Under the pieces are notes generated by a model. It did not search any database and was not told the origin of the DNA. It saw nothing but the letters and a program-made list of their open reading frames with translations. DNA of 5,259 nt from Clostridiales bacterium (GTDB lineage Bacteria; Bacillota; Clostridia; Lachnospirales; CAG-274), in assembly GCA_021202835.1 (NCBI GenBank), contig JAJQCI010000134.1, positions 1 through 5,259 on the forward strand, written 5' to 3'. Position numbers and translations under genes: made by a program. This document shows, one piece after another, positions 1 through 4,033 of the stretch (its first letter is position 1; each line of letters starts with the position of its first letter).

Positions 1-476
1 TGAGCAAAATTTTAACAGCATATTTTTCGGCAAGCGGAGTAACAAAAAATGTTGCTCTGAAAATCGCAAAGGCAGCGGGAACAGACATTTTTGAAATAGA
101 GCCCAAGGAACACTACACAGCTTCGGATTTGGACTGGACAGACAAAAATTCCCGAAGCACTGTTGAAATGAATGACCCTGATTCACGTCCCGGCATCGCA
201 AACAAACTTTCCAACCCCGAAGATTATGACACAATTCTCCTGGGCTTCCCTATATGGTGGTATTCCGCACCCACAATCATAAATACATTTTTGGAAAGCA
301 CCGATCTCGATGGAAAGAAAATTGCACTTTTCTGCACTTCCGGTGGAACAGGCATTGAAGGCTGTGAAGCAAAGCTTAAAAATACCTACAGAAACAAATA
401 TGAGTGAAAAAAAGGCAAACGCTTTAAATTCGGAGAAAGTGAAGCCCGGCTTGCGGAATGGGTAAAGTCATTATAA
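1..476 (+). pseudogene. Flavodoxin, interrupted by one in-frame TGA; start codon cut by window edge
   Basis: This is a short FMN-binding electron-transfer flavodoxin, expected in the cytoplasm. The frame begins with bases 2 and 3 of what is probably an ATG just outside the window, then reads SKILTAYFSASGVTKNVA, a phosphate-binding loop of the flavodoxin type. Further on are GFPIWWYSAPTIINTFLE (about residues 80-97), the loop that packs on the flavin, and CTSGGTGIEGC (about 110-120), the second flavin loop. A TGA lies at 405-407 (codon 136), yet the same frame continues with KKGKRFKFGESEARLAEWVKSL and stops at TAA 474-476. That tail fits a normal flavodoxin C-terminal helix, giving about 158 residues in all. 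TGA therefore most likely replaces a TGG Trp codon. No other gene here contains an internal TGA, so genome-wide recoding is unlikely. Family assignment is firm; whether the lesion is real or a sequence error is open. Confidence 0.85.
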
Positions 477-505
477 GAAAGTAAAAATTTGAAAAGAAAA
501 ACAAT

Positions 506-547
506 ATCCCGAAATGGTTCTGAAATATTCCGTTTCGGGATGTTTTT
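506..547 (+). terminator. Rho-independent terminator after the flavodoxin gene
   Basis: ATCCCGAAATGG at 506-517 pairs with CCGTTTCGGGAT at 530-541, a 12-bp stem with one G-T wobble and a 12-base loop. A run of five T follows at 543-547. It lies 30 bases after the flavodoxin stop codon and ends that transcription unit. Confidence 0.85.
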
Positions 548-551
548 ACTG

Positions 552-568
552 TCCTACACATTGTAGGA
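552..568. repeat. Perfect 7-bp inverted repeat TCCTACA-cat-TGTAGGA
   Basis: The arms TCCTACA (552-558) and TGTAGGA (562-568) are exact reverse complements around a 3-base spacer. No T-tract follows, so it does not look like a terminator. The shape suits a dimeric repressor site, but no intact gene starts just downstream. The TACA...TGTA core recalls BlaI/CopY-type operators, which have a 2-base rather than a 3-base centre, so that assignment is not made. Confidence 0.4.
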
Positions 569-597
569 ATTATTTATGCGGAAAAAGAAATTTGAAA

Positions 598-616
598 AAA
601 TCAATCGAGTTGATTT
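598..616. repeat. Perfect 7-bp inverted repeat AAATCAA-tcgag-TTGATTT
   Basis: AAATCAA (598-604) and TTGATTT (610-616) are exact complements around a 5-base loop. Read on the minus strand the stem runs into a T-run, so it could be a weak minus-strand terminator; otherwise it could be an AT-rich protein-binding site. It sits in a gene-free gap. Confidence 0.3.
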
Positions 617-650
617 AATTAAAAATCCCGTCTTTGACAGTTTGATAATG

Positions 651-698
651 AAAAAGCCACTGTGATGCCCTAAATAAGAGGAATACAGCGGTTTTTTT
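651..698. terminator. Terminator-like hairpin with A-run and T-run on either side
   Basis: AAAAAGCCACTGT (651-663) pairs imperfectly with ACAGCGGTTTTTT (685-697): CTGT/ACAG closes the loop, CC/GG and the A/T run extend it, with one A-C mismatch and one G-T wobble. The loop is 21 bases. A run of seven T (692-698) ends it on the plus strand and a run of five T appears on the minus strand, so it could act in both directions. On the minus strand it lies just after the transposase remnant that stops at 721. Confidence 0.5.
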
Positions 699-720
699 GG
701 AGTTCACGAAGTTGGGTAAT

Positions 721-927
721 TTATTCTTTGCCCTTGCTTTTTTTCTGAATTGTTTTCATACTGCTTTTTGTTATAAACTGGAAGTCTGTCCGGAAGCCAC
801 AGACTTCGTAGAGGTCATCTGTGATTTTTTCTCTCTTGTAAAGCGGAACAAAGCCTTGTTCTTCGATTTCGGCAAAGTTCATTGATTTTAATGTGTCTAA
901 AATTTCATCACTTGTATATTTACATAA
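721..927 (-). pseudogene. C-terminal remnant of a DDE (IS4/IS1634-like) transposase
   Basis: On the minus strand an open frame runs from 927 down to a TAA stop at 721-723 and reads KYTSDEILDTLKSMNFAEIE, then EQGFVPLYKREKITDDLYEV and CGFRTDFQFITKSSMK, ending in a Lys-rich tail (IQKKSKGKE). The pattern EILDxLxxMxF ... GFxPxYxR ... DxLxEVCGFRTDxxxIT resembles the extreme C-terminus of IS4-superfamily, IS1634-like transposases from Clostridia; this is recalled family knowledge, not a search result. Only about 69 residues remain, whereas a whole transposase has several hundred. The frame is closed by a stop at 928-930, exactly where the plus-strand helix-turn-helix remnant begins, so the 5' part has been lost. 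An internal ATG at 880-882 could give a 53-residue peptide, but no good ribosome binding site is seen. The plus-strand frame across this stretch (697-885) is a shadow. Confidence 0.6.
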
Positions 928-1130
928 TTAAATATTTAGAAAATCATACAGTAACCGAAACAGCCATTAGATTTAGGATAAGCCGAAAGACTGTATATAA
1001 GTGGCTAAAAAGATATGATGGCATGCTTAAGAGCTTAGAGGACAGGAGTCATCGGCCTCATCACAGTCCGAGGGCACATACAGAAGAAGAGTTGAAGCTG
1101 ATAAGGAGGTTGGCAAAGAAACACAAATGG
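924..1130 (+). pseudogene. N-terminal helix-turn-helix fragment of an insertion sequence transposase
   Basis: The recognisable part reads IIKYLENHTVTETAIRFRIS, then RKTVYKWLKRYDGMLKSLED and RSHRPHHSPRAHTEEELKLI, and ends near RRLAKKHKW. The first half is a helix-turn-helix of the kind found at the N-terminus of IS481/IS3-like transposases. The Arg/His/Pro-rich linker EDRSHRPHHSP is typical of what follows it in those proteins. The DDE catalytic core that should come next is absent: after KKHKW the frame runs into residues with no family look and stops at 1188-1190. No family-like start codon region is visible either; the frame before 924 overlaps the minus-strand transposase remnant. It is therefore a piece truncated at both ends, not a working gene. 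A regulatory protein is a less likely alternative, given the linker. Confidence 0.75.
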
Positions 1131-1168
1131 TGTTACTTCTCTATTGTACCTCAACACCTAATTTTTTT
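1129..1168 (+). terminator. Possible hairpin terminator at the edge of the transposase remnant
   Basis: GGTGTT (1129-1134) pairs with AACACC (1153-1158) around an 18-base loop, and a run of seven T follows at 1162-1168. The short stem and wide loop make it weak. The same bases may instead be part of an insertion sequence end, so this is a tentative call. Confidence 0.3.
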
Positions 1169-1186
1169 ACACCGTTTGTTTTTGTA

Positions 1187-1216
1187 TTGACTTAGACGCA
1201 AAAAGCAGAGTATAAT
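1187..1216 (+). promoter_or_regulatory. Sigma-A-type promoter for the GntR regulator
   Basis: A -35 box TTGACT (1187-1192, five of six consensus bases) and a perfect -10 box TATAAT (1211-1216) are separated by 18 bases. Transcription would begin near 1223, leaving a leader of about 57 bases that contains a small hairpin (GGCGG 1239-1243 with CCGTC 1249-1253). None of the ACATC-GATGT palindromes found downstream of the regulator occurs here, so autoregulation through that site is not evident. The promoter lies under 60 bases from the transposase remnant. Confidence 0.75.
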
Positions 1217-1279
1217 AAATGAGTCGGATATATTTACGGGCGGTTCTGCCGTCAAAACGAAAGTTAAGGAAGTGTTATT

Positions 1280-1987
1280 TTGAGCGGTATATCTCAGATT
1301 AAGAGCAAGCTTTTGGTGGAGCAGGTTCAGGAAAATATTTATAAATACATAATCGACGAAAATATTGCCGTGGGGGAAAAGCTGCCCAACGAGTTTGAAC
1401 TGGCAAGAAAGTTTAATGTGGGAAGAAGCACTGTAAGAGAGGCGGTTAAGCTTCTTATTTCAAGAGGTATTTTGGAAATAAGACGGGGCGCCGGAACATA
1501 TGTTATAAGCCGAACTCCGGGTGACAGCGACTCGCTGGGACTTTTGGCTCTGGGAGATAAAATGTCTCTTGCTATCGATCTTGCAAATTTAAGAATGATG
1601 CTGGAGCCGGGGATGGCTGAAATGGCTGCTTTAAACGCTACAGAGGAAGACATTGAAAAGCTTGAGAGGCTATGTGACTCTGTAGAAAACAAAATAAGAA
1701 GAGGCGACGATTATGTAAACGACGACATAGCCTTTCACACCTGTATAGCGGAATGCTCTAAAAATAAGGTTGTGGAGCATTTGGTTCCCATAATAGATAC
1801 AACGGTTATGATGTTTGTTAATGTAACCCACAAAAAGCTGACGGAAGAAACAATTCTCACTCACAGGGCTGTTTTGAATGCCATAAAGGACAAGGATGTT
1901 ATAGGGGCAAGGTCGGCTATGACTATGCATATGACATATAACAGAACTATGATTTTGAATATGATTAAAGCCGAAAACAAAAAATAA
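1280..1987 (+). CDS. GntR-family transcriptional regulator, FadR subfamily (FCD domain)
   Basis: This 235-residue protein is a DNA-binding regulator that responds to a small metabolite. Residues about 10-78 form the winged helix-turn-helix, with the GntR signature LPNEFELARKFNVGRSTVRE (35-54) and the wing GILEIRRGAGTYV (63-75). Residues about 98-225 form an all-helical FCD ligand domain. LRMMLEPGMAEMAA (104-117) is typical of its first helix, and D149, H153, H195 and H217 match the usual metal and ligand positions. Length is normal for the subfamily. The start is TTG at 1280, supported by AAGGAAG at 1266-1272 seven bases upstream; no ATG or GTG in the frame gives a better fit. It has its own promoter and terminator and sits directly upstream of a dehydratase and a GntP permease, so it probably controls them, most likely as a repressor relieved by a sugar acid or its product (inference). 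The exact ligand cannot be read from the sequence. Confidence 0.93.
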   Translation: MSGISQIKSKLLVEQVQENIYKYIIDENIAVGEKLPNEFELARKFNVGRSTVREAVKLLISRGILEIRRGAGTYVISRTPGDSDSLGLLALGDKMSLAIDLANLRMMLEPGMAEMAALNATEEDIEKLERLCDSVENKIRRGDDYVNDDIAFHTCIAECSKNKVVEHLVPIIDTTVMMFVNVTHKKLTEETILTHRAVLNAIKDKDVIGARSAMTMHMTYNRTMILNMIKAENKK

Positions 1988-1998
1988 AGAAATTTTAT

Positions 1999-2028
1999 GA
2001 GCCGCAGAAAAAAAGCGGTTCTTTTTTT
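1999..2028 (+). terminator. Rho-independent terminator after the GntR gene
   Basis: GAGCCGC (1999-2005) pairs with GCGGTTC (2015-2021), seven pairs with one G-T wobble, around a 9-base A-rich loop, followed by seven T (2022-2028). It begins 11 bases after the regulator stop codon and separates it from the dehydratase operon. Confidence 0.8.
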
Positions 2029-2036
2029 AACGCAAG

Positions 2037-2047
2037 ACATCAGATGT
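2037..2047. promoter_or_regulatory. Putative operator 1, palindrome ACATCAGATGT
   Basis: ACATC and GATGT are perfect complements around one central base. The shape, a short palindrome with an odd centre, suits a dimeric GntR-type regulator, and the site lies next to such a gene. It shares the 8-mer AAGACATC (2034-2041) with two other sites in this gap. It lies about 170 bases upstream of the predicted dehydratase start of transcription. Binding by this regulator is inferred. Confidence 0.6.
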
Positions 2048-2065
2048 ATTTATATCACAGCAAAG

Positions 2066-2076
2066 ACATCTGATGT
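2066..2076. promoter_or_regulatory. Putative operator 2, palindrome ACATCTGATGT
   Basis: This is the same perfect 5+1+5 palindrome as the site at 2037-2047, with T instead of A in the centre, again preceded by AAG (AAGACATC at 2063-2070). Its centre is 29 bases from the first one. Two perfect copies so close together are unlikely by chance and point to cooperative binding of one protein. Confidence 0.6.
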
Positions 2077-2081
2077 TTTGC

Positions 2082-2099
2082 AGAGGGTTAAAAACCTCT
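2082..2099 (+). other. Small hairpin between the operators and the promoter
   Basis: AGAGG (2082-2086) pairs with CCTCT (2095-2099), with TT/AA possible inside. No T-tract follows directly, so it is not a convincing terminator. Being upstream of the predicted promoter it would not lie in the dehydratase leader. Function unknown. Confidence 0.25.
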
Positions 2100-2114
2100 T
2101 CTGTGAAATATTTT

Positions 2115-2131
2115 TTGTTCAAATTTAACAA
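2115..2131. repeat. Near-perfect 17-bp AT-rich palindrome TTGTTCAAATTTAACAA
   Basis: Seven of the eight base pairs around the central A are complementary; only C2120 and T2126 do not pair. It lies between the operators and the promoter and could bind a second regulator or simply be AT-rich upstream DNA. It differs in sequence from the ACATC-GATGT sites. Confidence 0.3.
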
Positions 2132-2178
2132 ATTCAAGTGATTTTATAAAGCAAAAAGTAGAAAACTGCCTTTACGCC

Positions 2179-2206
2179 TTGCAAATGTTTTTTGAAGTGC
2201 TATAAT
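2179..2206 (+). promoter_or_regulatory. Extended -10 promoter for the dehydratase-permease operon
   Basis: A perfect -10 box TATAAT (2201-2206) is preceded by TGC (2198-2200), an extended -10 motif. A weak -35, TTGCAA (2179-2184, four of six consensus bases), sits 16 bases upstream. Transcription would begin near 2213, giving a leader of about 45 bases that contains the third, partial operator copy. Confidence 0.75.
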
Positions 2207-2214
2207 AAAACCAT

Positions 2215-2230
2215 AAGACATCACATCAGT
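2215..2230. promoter_or_regulatory. Putative operator 3, partial copy beginning AAGACATC
   Basis: AAGACATCA (2215-2223) repeats the left side of the two upstream palindromes, then ACATCAGT (2223-2230) follows as a direct rather than inverted half-site. It covers the predicted transcription start, where a bound repressor would block RNA polymerase. The right half is degenerate, so the call is tentative. Confidence 0.4.
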
Positions 2231-2243
2231 ATAATTTAAATTT

Positions 2244-2249
2244 AGGAGG
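2244..2249 (+). promoter_or_regulatory. Ribosome binding site AGGAGG that fixes the dehydratase start at 2258
   Basis: A consensus AGGAGG ends eight bases before ATG 2258. The in-frame TTG at 2252 would be only two bases away, too close for initiation, so the protein should begin MERNSQRV. Confidence 0.9.
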
Positions 2250-2257
2250 TTTTGATT

Positions 2258-3979
2258 ATGGAGAGAAACAGTCAGAGAGTAAGAAAATTAGCTCCCGAAA
2301 ACGACCCTTTAAAGATCGGAATGGGCTGGACTTTGGAAGATTTGGAGAAGCCCCAAATTATGGTTGAAAGCACCTTCGGCGACAGCCACCCCGGCAGTGC
2401 TCACCTTAACATCTTCGTAGATGAGGCTATGAGAGGAATCAAGGACGCCGGAGGAAGAGGAGCAAGGTATTACACAACTGATATCTGTGACGGAATTGCC
2501 CAGGGCCACGACGGAATAAACTACTCCCTTGTTCACCGTGATATGATTGCTAATATGATTGAAATTCACGGAAATTCAACAGGCTTTGACGGCGGTGTTT
2601 TTATAGCAAGCTGTGATAAATCCGTTCCTGCCTGCCTTATGGGCCTTTCAAGACTTGATATGCCCTCAATCGTAATTACCGGCGGAGTTATGGACGCAGG
2701 CCCCGACCTTTTAACCCTTGAACAAATAGGCGCATATTCGGCAATGTGTCAAAGAGGGGAAATTACAGAGGAAAAGCTGAATTATTACAAGCACAATGCC
2801 TGCCCCTCCTGCGGAGCCTGCTCGTTTATGGGAACAGCTTCAACAATGCAGATTATGGCGGAAGCCTTAGGCCTTATGCTTCCCGGCTCGGCTCTTATGC
2901 CTGCCACCTGTGAGGACTTAAAGGAGGTTGCTTACAAAGCAGGAAAACAGGTTGTTGCTCTTGCTGAAAAAGGCTTGAAGGTCAGCGACATTGTTACGGC
3001 TAAATCCTTTGAAAACGCAATCATGGTTCACGCAGCTATTTCCGGCTCAACAAATTCGCTTCTTCACATTCCGGCAATTGCTCACGAGCTGGGCATTGAA
3101 ATAGACTCCGACACATTCGACAGAATGCACAGAGGCGCCCACTATCTTCTCGATATTCGTCCTGCCGGAAGATGGCCCGCTCAGTTCTTCTACTATGCCG
3201 GCGGTGTACCTGCTGTTATGGAAGAAATAAAGTCAATGCTTCATCTTGACGTTATGACGGTAACAGGCAAGACCTTAGGCGAAAACTTGGAAGACCTTAA
3301 GAAAAACGGCTTCTATGACAAGTGTGAAGGTTATTTAAAGAAGTGGGGACTTAAGAGAACAGACGTTATAAGAACATTCGAAGAACCCATAGGCACAGAC
3401 GGAACAGTTGCAATTTTAAAGGGCAACCTGGCTCCCGAAGGCTCTGTTGTTAAACACTCCGCAGTTCCCAAAGAAATGTTTAAGGCAGTTTTAAAAGCAA
3501 GACCCTTCGACTGTGAAGAAGACGCAATAGCTGCAATTATTTCCCATGAAATTAAGCCCGGCGACGCCGTATTTATAAGATATGAAGGCCCCAAAGGCTC
3601 CGGTATGCCGGAAATGTTCTACACAACAGAAGCCATCTCATCAGACGCTGAGCTTGGAAAGACAATTGCTCTTATTACAGACGGACGTTTCTCAGGCGCT
3701 TCAAAAGGCCCGGCTATAGGTCACGTTTCTCCCGAAGCAGCCGACGGCGGCCCCATAGCCTTGGTTGAAGAGGGCGACTTAATAGAAATCGACATTCCAA
3801 ACAGAATTTTAGCTATTGTAGGCATTAAAGGCGAAAGACTTTCCGAAGAGGAGGTTGCCGAGGTTCTTAAAAAGAGAAAGGCAGCCTGGAAGCCAAAAGA
3901 ACCCAAATATAAAAAGGGTGTTCTCAAAATATATTCTGAACATGCCGTTTCCCCTATGAAGGGCGGATATATGGAATAA
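2258..3979 (+). CDS. IlvD/Edd-family dehydratase, probably for a sugar acid (aldonate)
   Basis: A 573-residue iron-sulfur dehydratase that removes water from a polyhydroxy acid to give a 2-keto-3-deoxy acid. Counting from ATG 2258, both IlvD/Edd signatures are present: CDKSVPACLMG (119-129) and LITDGRFSGAS (472-482). Expected cluster ligands are C119 and C185 (in CPSCGAC, 182-188). Metal-site residues are D78 (CDG), K121 and E443 (RYEGPKG), and S479 is the expected catalytic base. Where [2Fe-2S] enzymes have a third Cys (PCN), this protein reads HPGSAHL (44-50), like PGHVHL of E. coli IlvD, so an oxygen-labile [4Fe-4S] cluster is likely. Length and the C-terminal HAVSPMKGG look complete. It is followed after 54 bases, without a terminator, by a GntP permease and preceded by a GntR regulator, with no ilv gene seen. 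Context therefore favours a gluconate-, xylonate- or similar acid dehydratase over dihydroxy-acid dehydratase. The family is certain; the substrate is inferred. Confidence 0.9.
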   Translation: MERNSQRVRKLAPENDPLKIGMGWTLEDLEKPQIMVESTFGDSHPGSAHLNIFVDEAMRGIKDAGGRGARYYTTDICDGIAQGHDGINYSLVHRDMIANMIEIHGNSTGFDGGVFIASCDKSVPACLMGLSRLDMPSIVITGGVMDAGPDLLTLEQIGAYSAMCQRGEITEEKLNYYKHNACPSCGACSFMGTASTMQIMAEALGLMLPGSALMPATCEDLKEVAYKAGKQVVALAEKGLKVSDIVTAKSFENAIMVHAAISGSTNSLLHIPAIAHELGIEIDSDTFDRMHRGAHYLLDIRPAGRWPAQFFYYAGGVPAVMEEIKSMLHLDVMTVTGKTLGENLEDLKKNGFYDKCEGYLKKWGLKRTDVIRTFEEPIGTDGTVAILKGNLAPEGSVVKHSAVPKEMFKAVLKARPFDCEEDAIAAIISHEIKPGDAVFIRYEGPKGSGMPEMFYTTEAISSDAELGKTIALITDGRFSGASKGPAIGHVSPEAADGGPIALVEEGDLIEIDIPNRILAIVGIKGERLSEEEVAEVLKKRKAAWKPKEPKYKKGVLKIYSEHAVSPMKGGYME

Positions 3980-4020
3980 TATAAGGAAAAACAGAAACAA
4001 CTTTGCATAGATTCATTTAA

Positions 4021-4026
4021 AGGAGG
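4021..4026 (+). promoter_or_regulatory. Ribosome binding site AGGAGG of the permease gene
   Basis: A consensus AGGAGG lies seven bases before ATG 4034. The 54-base gap after the dehydratase has no promoter or terminator that I can see, which supports co-transcription with separate initiation. Confidence 0.85.
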
Positions 4027-4033
4027 AATTTTT

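Noticed and set aside
405..476. TGA in the flavodoxin as selenocysteine or as general TGA-to-Trp recoding
   Set aside because: The tail fits Trp rather than a redox Cys site, no insertion hairpin was recognised directly downstream, and the other genes contain no internal TGA.
697..885. Plus-strand open frame of 62 codons starting at TTG (MEFTKLGNLFF...)
   Set aside because: It has no ribosome binding site and an unnatural Phe/Leu-rich composition, and it is the shadow of the minus-strand transposase tail, which reads as a real protein.
1219..1302. Short upstream open frame beginning ATG 1219 in the GntR leader, overlapping the regulator start out of frame
   Set aside because: It has no ribosome binding site and lies only three bases after the -10 box, so it would be at or before the transcription start.
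2252..2257. TTG at 2252 as start of the dehydratase
   Set aside because: It lies two bases from AGGAGG, too close to initiate; ATG 2258 has ideal spacing.
3980..4033. A separate promoter or terminator between dehydratase and permease
   Set aside because: No stem-loop with T-tract and no convincing -35/-10 pair is seen in these 54 bases; they look like an ordinary operon spacer.
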